DNA of 64,000 nt from Panthera uncia (GCF_023721935.1 NW_026057588.1:5286186-5350185); one strand, 5' to 3'. Positions 20,825-31,720 are shown, numbered from the stretch's first letter. Notes: generated from the letters alone by a model not told the origin. Numbers and translations: made by a program.

Positions 20825-21037
20825 GGGGTGCCTGGGTGGCTCAGTTGGTTGAGCATCTGACTTCAGCTCAGGTCATGATCTCCCGGTTCATGAGTTCGAG
20901 CCCCGAGTCGGGACCTGTGGTGATAGCTCAGAGCCTGGAACCTGCTTCAGATTCCGTGTCTCCCTCTTTCTCTGCCCCTCCCTCGCTCACGCTCTGTCTC
21001 TTTCAAAAATAAATGAGCATTAAAATTTTTTTTTTTA
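20825..21037 (+). mobile_element. SINEC_Fc-type SINE
   Basis: Head GGGGTGCCTGGGTGGCTCAG. TSD AAATGCAGAAGAAAAT / AAATGCACAAGAAAAT. Confidence 0.94.
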
Positions 21038-21049
21038 AATGCACAAGAA

Positions 21050-21770
21050 AATAATAAAACAACAGAGATAGAATCAGGACTAGATGGGCATTTTGGGGAG
21101 CAAACAGTATGGGGAGACCCCCGCCTGAGTTCCTGGGTGTCCAGGTACCTAAGCGATGCCCTAGCACACTGTGCAGAACCACACTCTGGGGTCCCAGAGA
21201 GGGTCTGGTGGACGGGGTGATTTAGGTGAACTGTTAAACGCGGGTCTTCCTCAGTTACATTTACAGACAACTCAGTTACAGACAACCCAGGGAATAGCCC
21301 ACCACAACTCACTGACCTCACTCAACCGACCCTTCTGGGGAGCGAGGCCCTGGAGGCAAGGCCATGTTGAGTTAGAACAAACGGAAGATGAAGACACGTG
21401 GTGGCAGGCAAAAAGAGGGGGAGTAAACAGGAGGGGGTACCTTCTGCCCGGGCTAGTGGTGGTTGGAGCTCTGACCCCACTGGTTCCCGAGGTCTAGGGC
21501 ACCCTAGGGGTTCTGGAATTCGTGGTTGGATGGAGAGCTGCAGGACTCCGGGCAGGGAGGGGGCACCGAGGCAGAGGTGCATGGTGACAACCCTCACTTA
21601 GCGGGGTTTGGAGAGGCCCGCGAGGGCAGAGCGCAAACCTCCCCTGGGCAGTGCTGCAGAGCAAAGATACCCCATCCAGATGTACAGACCTAACACGTTA
21701 GCGGAAGAAATCGAATTGTGCCAAATCCAATCGCACAGGTTCTGACCTCTCGCCAAGCTCCAGGTTCCGG
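21050..21770. other. left flank of CpG island, no gene recognised
   Basis: Repeat-free interval of rising GC content with overlapping short frames on both strands. None carries a recognisable motif. Confidence 0.4.
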
Positions 21771-22420
21771 GGGCCTGAGACGGGCTGCCCTGGAGTTGGT
21801 GCATCCGGGGAGTGGGGGCCCGGAGACCCGGGGGCCTGGGGGCGCAGGCCTGGAGCCGAGGAGAAGCAGGGACTTGGCAAGGGGAGCATCGCGGGGCGTC
21901 ACGGGGGGGGGGGGGGGTAGGGGGAACACCATACTACTGCTGAGAATGTTTGCTTCGCCACTGCCACCTGCCACTGGGGTCACAGACAAGATGCCGCTGG
22001 GGGCGCTTAGCAGCCCTGCACTGGAAACGTGCGTTCAGCGTGGCTGGCATCCCGGCATCCGGGGCGGGGAGACGCACGGTGGCGTCGGGGGGCGTGGAGA
22101 CAGGCCACACGTCGGGGGTGGGGGTGCGTGTGTAGGGGTGGAGATGGGCGGGACCAGCGTCGGGGATTGGTGCGCCGGGACATACGTGAGGCGTCCATTC
22201 TCAGGATGCGGGCGTGGGTGGCGTGGAGCCGGTTGAAGAGGCTGGCGCTGGGCAGGCGAGCGGACCGTCGAGGAGGCTGGCGTCGGAGGTTGTGGAGAGG
22301 CGAAGGGATGCTGGACGGACAGGGGTGTTGAGGGCAGGGGGCCCCTGGCACTGCGGACGTCGGGGTGGGGACGCAGAGCCTGCGGAGAGCCTTGCTTTGC
22401 AGGTAAGGCACGGGGACCTC
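21770..22420 (+). promoter_or_regulatory. CpG island with strong splice donor
   Basis: I count roughly 55 CpG dinucleotides in about 650 bases, against near absence in the flanks, with no SINE or L1 inside. A G run of about 14 lies near 21905. At 22401-22408 AG|GTAAGG is a near-perfect donor, so a noncoding first exon on the plus strand could end at 22402. The large overlapping frames here are a GC effect and carry no domain. It lies 7 kb past PARGFX and 11 kb beyond the 3' end of DPRX, so it is not an obvious promoter of either. It might serve an unannotated noncoding RNA or an unrecognised gene. Confidence 0.6.
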
Positions 22421-22429
22421 AGAGATGTA

Positions 22430-23000
22430 GGGACAGACATCGGACACCGTGCTAGCATGTCCTCCTGGCCATGATGTGGCAGGCTTTCCTGCCCCGGCTC
22501 TTTGGTCCTTACACCAAATTTGGGGAATCAGGGTGAGTGAACATGAAAAGCGTCCTCAGGACAGCGCCTGTTTTTCCCAGGGCAGAAGCTGGTTTCACAT
22601 AAATCAGAGTTTCCATCTGTTTCTCTGGGTCCAGTTAGGGGCCTCGTTCCTAACTCCTGTTGTTACTCAGGTCCCAGAAGGGAGACATGGGAAGGGGATG
22701 GGCCACGGGGAGGTACACAGTCCCGGCTGGGCTCAGGGAGGTCGAGGTGTGGTTGGGGACTTGTTGGAAGTCTGGAGTGCCAGCCACAGCCCTTTCCCTG
22801 AGAGGCTGTATGGTTAGGGACATTGTTTGGGCCTGGGCAGAAAGATCTGACTTGGGGACTAATGGGATGTGATTGATGCAGGAGCCCTGTGGGTTCATGT
22901 AGTGGTGTTTCTGGGCACATTAATAGGAATAAAAATCCGGGCTGGCTGAAGAAGCCTCTCCAGCCCATAGATGTGTGATCATGAGTTCTTTAAATAGTGT
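22430..23000. other. no gene or repeat recognised
   Basis: Non-repetitive interval right of the island. Several plausible donors (for example GGGTGAGTGAAC near 22530) but no convincing coding exon. Confidence 0.4.
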
Positions 23001-23010
23001 TCAGCCACAA

Positions 23011-23455
23011 GGGGCGCCTGGGTGGCTCAGTTGTTTGAGCATCCGACTTCCGCTGAGGTCATGATCTCACGGTTGGTGAGTTCCAGCCCCGCGTTGGGCT
23101 GTGGGCTGTCAGCTCAGAGCCTGGAGCCTGCTTCGGATTCTGTGTCTCCCTCTCTGTCTGCCCCTACCCTGATCGCCCTCGGTCTTTCTCTCTCAAAAAT
23201 AAACATTAGGGGCGCCTGGGTGGCTCAGTCAGTTAAGGGTCCAACTTCAGCTCAGGTCATGATCTCACAGTCAGTGGGTTCAAGCCCCGCGTCAGGCTCT
23301 GTGCTGACAGCTCAGAGCCTGGAGCCTGTTTCGGATTCTGTGTCTCCCTCTTTCTCTGACCCTCCCCTGTTCATGTTCTGTCTCTGTCTCAACAATAAAT
23401 AAATGTTAAAAAAAAAATTAAAAAAAAATAAACATTAAAAAAATTGAAAAAATAT
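23011..23455 (+). mobile_element. SINEC_Fc-type SINE split in its tail
   Basis: Head GGGGCGCCTGGGTGGCTCAG. The tail AAAAATAAACATTA at 23195 is repeated at about 23425 after a second SINE inserted there. Confidence 0.93.
23209..23423 (+). mobile_element. young SINEC_Fc-type SINE nested in a SINE tail
   Basis: Near-consensus copy. Its TSD (AAAAATAAACATTA) is the tail of the older element. Confidence 0.95.
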
Positions 23456-24115
23456 ATTATTCACCCACCAGAAAGATGGAAATCTTGCCATTTGTGAAAA
23501 CATGGATAAGCCTGGAGGGCATTATGCTAAGATACATCAGAGAAAGACATACTGTATGATCTTGCTTATATATGTGGAATCTAAAAGTGTCAAGTTTGTG
23601 GAACCAGAGACAATGGTGGTTGCCAGGGGTGGGGGTGGGGTGGGAAAAAGGGGCAGATGCTGGTCAAAGGGTACAGACTTATTTGTAGGATGCATAAGTT
23701 CTGGGGATCTAATGTACAGCCTGCTGATGATAGTTATTGTATAATTGAGATTTGCAAAGAACAGATCGAAATGGAAACTATGTGAGATGATGGGTGGCTT
23801 TTTGTTTGTTTACTTTTGAGAGAGAGCTGCACACACATGCGTGCAGGGGAAGGGCAGAGAGAGGGAGAGAGTTCTAAGCAGGCTCCGTGCTGTCAGCACA
23901 GAGCCTGATGTGGGGCTTGATCCCACGAACCACAAGATTGTGACCTGAGCCAAAATCAAGAGTTGGATGCTTCACCCACTGAGCCACCCAGGCGCCCCAG
24001 ATGGATGGATTAATGAGTTTGGTTGTGGCAATCATTTCACAATGTATACATGTATCAAAGCATCATGTCGTACACCTTAAATATGCACAATTGTAATTTG
24101 TCAATTAACATCTTT
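23456..24115 (+). mobile_element. LINE-1 3' end, split by SINE
   Basis: AACATGGATAAGCCTGGAGG, GCTTATATATGTGGAATCT and AATGGTGGTTGCCAGGGGTG are the L1 3'UTR. It resumes after the SINE with AATCATTTCACAATGTATAC. Confidence 0.88.
23799..23998 (-). mobile_element. SINEC_Fc-type SINE in L1
   Basis: GTTTGTTTACTTTTGAGAGAG start, ends GAGCCACCCAGGCGCCCC. TSD AGATGATGG / AGATGGATGG. Confidence 0.92.
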
Positions 24116-24119
24116 AAAG

Positions 24120-24795
24120 CTGGGGAGAAATACAGACAGTTCCTTAAGTTGGAAATTTGTTAAGTATTGAGTCTTAGGAAGGAGAGAAAACAGCCAACCA
24201 AGAAACAGCAGCCGTGCCAGATCCTTGGTTGGTCTTCCCTTCCTCCTGGGGTCAGAGACTAGGAGACCCTAGAATGGACACAAATGGGGTGTTTGCCTCA
24301 GCTCTAGCCCTTTTCTTTCCTCTAGGTGCCCTGGAGTGGGGTAGACCCTTGCCCAAACCATACACCCTGTTTGCCACCAATTATTCCAACAGGGGAAGAG
24401 GCTTACTTACTGCCTAGTGGGCTTGGACTCCTCACCCTATCTAGGTGCCATCCTGCCCCCTTCCCACATCCTGCAGCAAAGTCATAGGCTTGCCACCATT
24501 CTTGTTTTTCAGATTAGGAAGTTGAGGTAGAGAAGTTACATAACAAGATTATTCCTTCCTGATCTCATTTACACTTTGTTAGCCCGGCCTTCTGGAAGAT
24601 AAGTGTCTTCAACTCTTCTAGATGGGATAATCAACTCCTCCAGATTTGCTGGGGATGGGGGGGGTGCTTCTTGGTTTTAGCCATCTGGAAAACCACTTAG
24701 GTGCAAACCAACTGTGGGTCACCCAGTTTCTAGACCATAGGTTGGCATATTCTCTTGGCCTGTTGTGTGGCCAGTGAGTGAAGACTGGTTTTTAA
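24120..24795. other. no gene seen; possible MIR
   Basis: Repeat-poor. TTTTTCAGATTAGGAAGTTG then AGGTAGAGAAGTTACATAAC near 24506-24545 hints at a MIR remnant. Confidence 0.4.
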
Positions 24796-25320
24796 AGCTT
24801 GTAAAGGTTTAGAAGAGGAGGAGGGTGAGTAGGGAGGATGAGGGAGGGCAGGGGTGGGGGGTAGAGAGGAGGCTGGAGGGGACAGAAAGTTGAGGGTGGA
24901 GTAGGCAAAGAGATTAGGGTAGAGTCTGGGGGTGGTTAAGGGCAGCAGGGGGAGGGACAGGGTTGGGGCTGAGTAGAAGGTGCTGGAGGGGAGGGTTAGA
25001 ATGGGGGGGAGGGTAGGGTAGGCATGGAGATTAGGGTAGAGCCTGGGGGAGGGTTAAGGGCAGTGGGGGGGAGGGACAGGGGTGGCGGTGGGTAGAGGGT
25101 GCTGGAGGGGAGGGTTAGAATGGAGAAGAGGGTGGGGTAGGCATGGAGATTGGGGTAGAGTCTGGGGGAGGGTTAAGGGCAGTGGGGGGAGGGACAGGGG
25201 TGGGGGTGGGGGGAGGGTAAAAATAGAGAGGAGGGTGGGGTCGGCATGGAGATCAGGGTAGAGTCTGGGGGAAGGTTAAGGGGAGGCAGAGGAGGGTAGG
25301 GGGAGCAGGTGAGGGAGGAG
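24796..25320. repeat. G-rich minisatellite, about 118-base period
   Basis: The marker ATTAGGGTAGAGTCTGGGGG recurs with few changes at 24912, 25030, 25149 and 25252, that is at spacings of 118, 119 and 103. Units share GGTTAAGGGCAG, GGGGGAGGGACAGG and GGTAGGCATGGAG blocks. Many runs of three or more G are close enough to allow G-quadruplexes on the plus strand. At least four units. Confidence 0.88.
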
Positions 25321-26635
25321 AGATAGCAGGAGGAGGAAGGGGACAAGAATATGGAACAGACATGGTATGCGGAAGAGAAAGCTTATTTACTCGCCGGCTC
25401 TATGTTAACAACTCATGCTCAACACTTTCAAGGTTAGAGGTTTGAGCCCCACCTGACAGGAGAGGGGAGAACAGTGACCAGGACAGCTCTACTCACTGGA
25501 AGGATGCAAGGGCTTTGCTGGTGTTGCCGTGGGATCCACAGAATCCGTGGTGTCAGTGGAGCCCCCACGATGGACATCACGGTGGGGGAAATGTTCTCAA
25601 GGACTGGATGACATAAGAATGGCCTGTGGGACAGAGGGGCTGTTAACTTTGTGGCTCCTTTTAAGGGGCAGCGTAGACAGAGCCCAAAGATCAGCACCCC
25701 CCAGTTCCGTGTCCATGAATAAACGTTGCTTTCCTGACCTCCAGCTCCCTTCTTAGCGTGGGGATGTTAATAACAGCTTCTCACTGAGACTCCGCATTAT
25801 CCTTCCAGTGTTGGCCCAAAGAAAGCTGTTCAAAGTCAGTCCTCCCCATGGGGATCCTTATTGCCGTTTATTGGGTGAGAAGTCAGGGAAAGAGGGCTTA
25901 AACCCTATTTGTGGGGTGCCGGATACAGACACAGGGACTGTTCGCTGTAAGAATGTACTTGTGTCTTGGGAAGTTCAGGTACCCAGGACTGAGTCTGCCA
26001 GCCCCAGGTTCACAGTCCTTGCCTACTTGGTTTGGCTTAACCCTCAGACTTCTGTCCATCCTGAGTCCCCCTCAGTCCCGCTCACCCTGGCAGCTTGGCT
26101 CTGGGAATTTCTGCTCTCCACCTGCTCCAACAAGAGCCCCTCTTGGCGGCCTCACCCCTGAGTGCAGTCCTCAGCTCAGGCATGCCCCCTCCTAGCTACT
26201 CAGTGCTCCTCCAGGACCCCCGATTCTTTCGTGAAGCACAGCTCTGTGGTTTAGCTTGGAGACGCCCCCCAGAACCCACAGGCTCGCCCTCTGAGCCTGC
26301 GGACTCACAGTCTTGCCGGGAGAGACAAATGGCCCAGGGAACAGCTGTGGAAATAATTGCTGGTGGCAGGTGCTGTCCGGGAAGTGAGGGTTAGGTCTGG
26401 AAACGGGGAGGCCGTCTACACAGAATGAAGGAAGGTCCCTCAGGAGCCGCTGTTTCTATCAGAGGATGGGAAGGAGGGGACGGTGGGTGAAGGAGAGAAT
26501 TTGGGGCAATAGGAAAAGACTGGATGGGGCTGTTCAGGCTGGATGGAGCTTTGGTGGAATTGTGAAACTCAGTGAAAACATGTGTGCCTGTTTGGTGTAT
26601 GTGTTTGGGAAACACTGGATAGAAGGTGGTAGAAA
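25321..26635. other. unassigned non-repetitive interval
   Basis: No SINE or L1. AATAAACGTTGCTTTCC at 25718 is a possible polyadenylation signal on the plus strand, preceded by about 300 bases of mixed sequence; it could be an RNA 3' end or an LTR. Frames at 25808-26394 lack domains. Confidence 0.4.
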
Positions 26636-26640
26636 GGGGG

Positions 26641-26850
26641 ACACCGGGGCAGCTCAGTCGGCTAAGCATCTGGATTTCAGCTCAGGTCATGATCTCACAG
26701 TTCATGAGATGGTGGAGCCCCAAGTCACCGGGTGTCGGGCTCTGCTTTGACAGTGTGGAGCCTGGTTGGGATTCTGTCTCTCTCTGCCCCTCCCCCCGCT
26801 CTCTCTCAATAAATCAATAAATAAATTTTAAAAAATTAAAAAAAAAAAAA
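26641..26850 (+). mobile_element. SINE with perfect TSD
   Basis: GGGGCAGCTCAGTCGGCTAAG head, long A tail. AGAAGGTGGTAGAAAGGG flanks both sides. Confidence 0.95.
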
Positions 26851-26869
26851 AGAAGGTGGTAGAAAGGGA

Positions 26870-27175
26870 TGGAGCAGGATTGGATGTAAAAAAAAGGGCT
26901 CCATTCTGAGGACACCAGGAAGCCATTCTTGCCTTCCTTCCTTTGCTTTTCTAGAATATTCCTTGAAAGCTTACTTTGTGACAGATTTAATTCCTGTATG
27001 AATCCTATTGCCTTGCCAGTTACACTATTCTATTAGTGATTCACCATTCTATTAGCTTCTTACAAGCAGAAGCTATCTATTCAGTAATTGTGGAAGGAAC
27101 GATTGAATATGTTTCCATGTGTTTGTAAGCCCTGACACAATAGTACTTGGATGTTGACTTCAACCACAGCTTTTT
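26870..27175. other. no gene seen
   Basis: AT-richer non-repeat sequence. Nothing identified. Confidence 0.4.
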
Positions 27176-27189
27176 AAGAAGGTGCTTTG

Positions 27190-27406
27190 GGGGGCACCTG
27201 GGTGGCTTAGTCGGTTAAGCGGCCGACTTCGGCTCAGGTCATGATCTCACAGTCCGTGGGTTCGAACCCCTCGTTGGGCTCTGTGCTGACAGCTCAGAGC
27301 CTGGAGCCCGTTTCAGATTCTGTGTCTCCCTCTCTCTCTGACCCTCCCCCGTTCATGCTCTGTCTCTCTGTCTCAAAAATAAATAAACGTTAAAAAAAAA
27401 AAAAAA
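27190..27406 (+). mobile_element. young SINEC_Fc-type SINE
   Basis: Near-consensus. TSD AAGAAGGTGCTTTGGGGG is identical on both sides. Confidence 0.97.
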
Positions 27407-27515
27407 AGAAGGTGCTTTGGGGGACCATCAGGGAAATTTGAATATTACTTGGCATTAGGTTTATCAAGGGCTCTATTTTACTTTACTTTTTAAGGATTTT
27501 AATTAAAAAAACCCC

Positions 27516-27715
27516 TTTTTTCTTAATATTTAATTTTGAGACAGAGAGCACGAGCATGGGAGGGGAAGAGAGAGGGGGAGACACAGAATCCGAAGCAGGC
27601 TCCAGGCTCTGAGCTGTCAGCACAGAGCCCATCTTGGGGCTTGAACCCAAGAGCCGTGAGATCATGACCTGACCTGAAGTTGGACGCTCAACCAACTGAG
27701 CCACCCAGGCGCCCC
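27516..27715 (-). mobile_element. SINEC_Fc-type SINE
   Basis: Lacks part of the GAGAGAGACAGAG block. Ends GAGCCACCCAGGCGCCCC. Confidence 0.92.
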
Positions 27716-27818
27716 TTAATTTTTTCTTAAAGTAAACTCTACGTCCAACTTGGGGCTCCACCTCAGGACCGTGAGATCCACGAGTCACATGGACTGACTG
27801 AGCCAGCCAGGTGCCCCT
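27716..27818 (-). mobile_element. short old CAN-SINE
   Basis: TTAAAGTAAACTCTACGTCC start and TGAGCCAGCCAGGTGCCCC end. It abuts the younger copy, which inserted at its T-rich end. Confidence 0.85.
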
Positions 27819-27869
27819 ACCGAAGTCTCTTTTTAAAAGATGTTAAATACTGTGCTCACATGAACATGA

Positions 27870-28700
27870 ATGGATCTCAGCAGTGAAGTCGTGCACGGAA
27901 GAAGTCTCACACGCGCGTGCACACACACACACCCCCATGTCGTGGTTCTGTTTTTGGGGAAGTTCAGCCACAGGCAAACAATGAGTGGAGATGAACGGGG
28001 GTTCCAGCTGGGGTGGTGCAGATGCCCTCCGAGCACACACGGTAATAGGGCAAGCAGGTCCCCACAGTGGAGACAGTCTCCCCCATTCATCGGTGGCCAG
28101 GGGAGAAGGCAGGATGCAAACCCAGCTTCGGGGTCTCCAAGTATCCCCACCCCTGGGGCTGGGAATGGAACCCCTTCCCCCCTCCCTCCCCCCTCCCCCA
28201 CCCCAGCCCGGAGTTCCCAGTCTGGCACGCACCGGGTGGGCTCCAGCCCTCGGCCTCCAGCACCCGCTGCCCCAGCCCTCCCCTGCGGCTCACCCTGGGA
28301 ACTTGCTCTGGGGATTCTCCGACTCTTCTCAAGAGGTGCACCCCTCCGGACCATTCAGGCTTTAGTGCCTCTCTTGCGCTTTGAGCCTTGTTTAAATACA
28401 GTCCTGGGTAGACTTTCTTCGGCTTCTGGGGACCATACGCCCTCCATTCCTGCAACCTGGGCTTTGCAAGTTCCCCAGGTGCTTCTAGTCCTGTCGGCAG
28501 GTTTGGGCCACGCTGGGCTGGTACGTGGTGGGAGGGGCTTAGATCTAAGTGAGGCTTCTTATCCCAAGGCTCTAGAGAGCCGTTGGACGAATCAACCAGT
28601 CTCCCTCTCCTCTTGTTTCTTTCATGAACGTTTTGGAAAACTTGGTGAAGGGGTCTGTTCTGCAAAGTGGGATGGGGCACAAGCACAAGGAAGTTCCTGA
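27870..28700. other. GC-rich interval, long frames on both strands
   Basis: A 276-codon plus-strand frame fills 27870-28700 and a 218-codon minus-strand frame fills 28087-28743. The plus product is Pro/Ser-rich (residues 70-140) without a domain. Opposed long frames in GC-rich DNA are usually chance. No repeat is recognised. I call no gene. Confidence 0.35.
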
Positions 28701-28782
28701 TCATGTAAAACTTGCACTCTGGAGTGACGTCCCAGGCAATCAATGGATGCTCTGCACTCTTAAGGGCATATTAAAAAATCCA

Positions 28783-29004
28783 GGGGTGCCTGGGTTGCTC
28801 AGTGGGTAAAGCGTCCCACTTCGGCTCAGGTCATGATCTCGCAGTTTGTGGGTTCGAGGCCCGTGTCAGGCTCTGTGCTGACAGTTCGGAGGCTGGAGCC
28901 TGCTTCAGATTCTGTCTCCGTTTCTCTCCGCCCCTCCCCCACTCCGGCTCTGTGTGTGTCTCTCTCTCAAAAATGAACATTAAAAAGAAGAGGGGAATTA
29001 AACT
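28783..29004 (+). mobile_element. SINEC_Fc-type SINE
   Basis: Head GGGGTGCCTGGGTTGCTCAG, tail CAAAAATGAACATTAAAAAG. First of three plus-strand copies in a row. Confidence 0.94.
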
Positions 29005-29022
29005 TAATAAAAAATCCATGGT

Positions 29023-29217
29023 CGGTGGGGCACAGTCGGTTAAGCGACCGACTCTTGGTTTTGGCTCAGGTCATGATCTCATGGTTCGTGAGTTGGAGCC
29101 CCACATTGGGCCCTCTGTGCTGAAAGCTCAGAGCCTGCTTGGGATTTCTCTCTCCTTCTCTCTCTGCCCCCCCCCCCCCCCCGGCTTGCTGTCTCTGTCT
29201 CTCAAAAAATAAATAGA
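29023..29217 (+). mobile_element. SINEC_Fc-type SINE
   Basis: Head shortened to GTGGGGCACAGTCGGTTAAG. A C run of about 17 at 29166-29182 interrupts the body. Confidence 0.92.
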
Positions 29218-29218
29218 T

Positions 29219-29420
29219 GGGGCACCTGGGTAGCTCAATCAGTTAAGCGTCGGACTTCGGCTCAGGTCATGATCGAGCCCCACGTTGAGCTTTGTGCTGA
29301 CAGTCTGGAACCTGCTTCAGATTCCGTGTGTCCCTCTCTCTCTGCCCCTCCCCCGCTCATGCTCTGTCTCTCTCTCTCTCTCTCAAAAATAAACATTACA
29401 AAAAATCATAAAAATTAAAA
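29219..29420 (+). mobile_element. SINEC_Fc-type SINE
   Basis: GGGGCACCTGGGTAGCTCAA head, inserted in the tail of the preceding copy. The outer flanks AAAAAATCCATGG recur at 29008 and 29416. Confidence 0.93.
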
Positions 29421-29511
29421 AATCCATGGGAAACTGAAAAAAAATTACCCCCAAAAGAATAAGTAGACTCATTTTTTGTTGTTGTTGGAATAAACAAGGA
29501 CATAGAGTTCT

Positions 29512-29617
29512 TTTTTTTTTTAAGTTTATTTAATAGCTACACCCAACTTGGGGCCCGAACTCACGACCTAGAGATGAAGAGTCTCGTGGTCCTCTGACTG
29601 AGCCACCCAAGCACCCT
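29512..29617 (-). mobile_element. short old CAN-SINE
   Basis: TTTTTAAGTTTATTTAATAGC, then TGACTGAGCCACCCAAGCAC. TSD GAGTTCTTT on both sides. Confidence 0.9.
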
Positions 29618-29852
29618 TGAGTTCTTTATTCCGACCAAGAAAATATTGACTCTACTTCTTCCTCAGCTATCACTATTTTGTTTGTGATAATCGATGAGGA
29701 AATATTCTTACAAGCAGACCATTATCTCCCTGATAACTGTGGGAGGGGTGGAGGAATTAGGTAACGTCCATCTGTAGCCTCCACTGTGTGGCTGTTGCTG
29801 GGATGCTGATTCCAACAACCAGCGTTGACCAGGTATTTTGAGAAATTAAAGA

Positions 29853-29952
29853 CTTTTTTTTAAGTGATCTCTGCACCCAGTGTGGGGGCTTGAACTCACG
29901 ACCCTGAGAACAAGCATCACATGCTCTACTGACTGAGCCAGCCAGGTGCCCC
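29853..29952 (-). mobile_element. short old CAN-SINE
   Basis: TTTTAAGTGATCTCTGCACC, ends GAGCCAGCCAGGTGCCCC. TSD TTTTGAGAAATT on both sides. Confidence 0.9.
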
Positions 29953-30268
29953 TGTTTTGAGAAATTTAAATATCTCAGTATCAGGTTTATGCTAAGGTAT
30001 CAGGGTATCAGGTTTGTAGAAATCAATGAAGATCACTCCCAAATGAGAATGAGTAAATATTCAAATATTTATTCTTTTAATTCTCAGGTTAGTTAACATA
30101 CAGTGTAGTCTTGGCTTCAGTAGTAGAACCCAGAGATTCATCATTTACATACAGTACCCAGTGCTCATCCCAACCAGTACCCTCCTTAATGCCCATCACC
30201 CCTTTTCTCCTCCCCCCATCAACCCTCAGTTTGTTCTCTGTATTTAAGAGTCTCTTATGGTTTGCCTC

Positions 30269-30278
<10 letters not shown>

Positions 30279-30307
<29 letters not shown>

Positions 30308-30738
30308 TTAACGTTTGGGACGCCTGAGTGGCTCAGTCGGTTGGGTGTCCGACTTCTGCTCAGGTCATGATCTCTCAGTTCATGGGTTCGAGCCCCACGT
30401 CGGGCTCTATGCTGACAGCTCAGTCTGGAGCCTGCTTTGGATTCTGTGTCTCCCTCTCTCTCTGCCCCTCCCTCACTTACACTCTGTCTGTCTCTCTCTC
30501 TCTCAAATAATGAATAAACATTAAAATTTTTTTAAATGTTTATTTATTATTTGAGAGAGAGAGACACAGAGCATGAGCAGGGGAGGGGCAGAGAGAGAGA
30601 GGGGGAGACACAGAATCTGAAGCAGGTTCCAGGCTCTGAGCTGTCAGCACAGAGCCCGATGTGTGGCTCCAACTCAGGGACTGTGAGATCATGATCTGAG
30701 CCAAAATTGGTCACTCAACCAACTGAGCCACCCAGACG
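30279..30738 (-). mobile_element. SINEC_Fc-type SINE split by another
   Basis: A T run and TTAATTTTTAACGTTT at 30276-30316 continue after the inserted copy as TTTAAATGTTTATTTATT (30527), then a full minus-strand body ending GAGCCACCCAGACGCCCC. Confidence 0.9.
30317..30525 (+). mobile_element. SINEC_Fc-type SINE nested in a SINE
   Basis: Head GGGACGCCTGAGTGGCTCAG. Its TSD is the T-rich arm of the host SINE (TTTTTAACGTTT / TTTTTTAAATGTTT). Confidence 0.93.
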
Positions 30739-30739
30739 C

Positions 30740-30948
30740 CCCCCCCCCTTTTTTTTTAATGTTTGTTTATTTTTGAGAGAGAGCACGAGCAGGGGAGGGG
30801 CAGAGAGAGGGAGACACAGGATCTGAAGCAGGCTCCAGACTCTGAGCTGTCAGTGCAGAGCCCGATGCGGGGCTTGAACCCACAAACCGTAAGATTATGA
30901 CCTGAGCCGAAGTCGGAGGTTTAACTGACTGAGCCACCCCGGTGCCCT
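30740..30948 (-). mobile_element. SINEC_Fc-type SINE in L1
   Basis: Follows the previous SINE after a C run. Ends GAGCCACCCCGGTGCCC. The L1 words TTTGCCTCCTTCTCTGTTTT (30258) and TTGCCTCCCTCTCTGTTTTT (30948) flank the whole nest. Confidence 0.93.
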
Positions 30949-31389
30949 TGCCTCCCTCTCTGTTTTTATCTCATTTTTCCTCCCTTCCCCATATGTTCAT
31001 CGGTTAAATTTCTCAAATTCCACGTATGAGTGAGGTCATGTGATATGTCTTTCTCTGACTGACTTTTTTTGCTTAGCATAATACCCTCCAGTTCCATCCA
31101 GGTTGTTGCACATGGCAAGATTTCATTCTTTTTGGTTGTCGAGTAATGCTCCATTGTATATATAGACCACATCTTCTTTATCCGTTCATCCATTAATGGA
31201 CATTTGGGCTCTTTCCATACTTTGGCTATTGTCGATAGCTCTGCTATAACCATTGGGGTGTATGTGTCCTTTCAAATCAGCACTCCTGTATCCTCTGCAT
31301 AAATACCTATTAGTGCACTTGCTGGGTCATAGTGTAGTTCTATTTTCAATTTTTTGAGGAACTTCCACACTGTTTTCTAGAGTGGCAAA

Positions 31390-31720
31390 TATTCTTGCTG
31401 TAGTGAGACCACCCCTGTCGATAATCGACTGAGTTTGTCAAGCCAGGGAGCTGACAGCTTTATAGAAGAAAAAAGTGCCCTGATTGGAGACTGGTTGACA
31501 CAGGAAGCAGGGACACCCTTTGTGGTTGGGTAGGGGGGGGCATGTTTGGCTTTGTCTGGTTGGTCCAAAGGTGAAGGTGAGGGTCCGGGCAAAGATTAGG
31601 GGAGCGCTTGGTCATTAAGCTGATCCAGCCCTTCTGGGCTGATGGCTACACAACTTGGGGTTTCGTTTCGGAGCTCTCAGATATGTTCTGGCTCCTGTCC
31701 AGATTCAGTCTGCCAGGCTG
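31390..31720. other. no gene seen
   Basis: Non-repeat stretch between L1 and MER20. Short frames only. Confidence 0.4.

Larger units (their letters stand above)
30065..31385 (-). mobile_element. carnivore LINE-1 3' end with ORF2 C-terminus
   Basis: The minus-strand frame at 31253-30966 encodes the end of L1 ORF2: KMWSIYTMEHYSTTKKNEI and TTWMELEGIMLSKKSQSEKD are typical. The 3'UTR follows at 30260-30065, where the plus strand reads CAGTGCTCATCCCAACCAGT and CCTTAATGCCCATCACC, as in carnivore-lineage L1. ORF2 is 5'-truncated here and ends at a stop at 30966. Three SINEs split the element at 30279-30948. Confidence 0.9.

Noticed and set aside
21718..22474. Overlapping 85-172 codon ORFs on both strands in the CpG island
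   Set aside because: Frames are open on several strands at once, products are low-complexity Gly/Arg/Pro-rich and no domain is present; explained by GC content.
24796..25320. CRISPR-like array
   Set aside because: Units are contiguous and degenerate with no unique spacers; this is a eukaryotic minisatellite.
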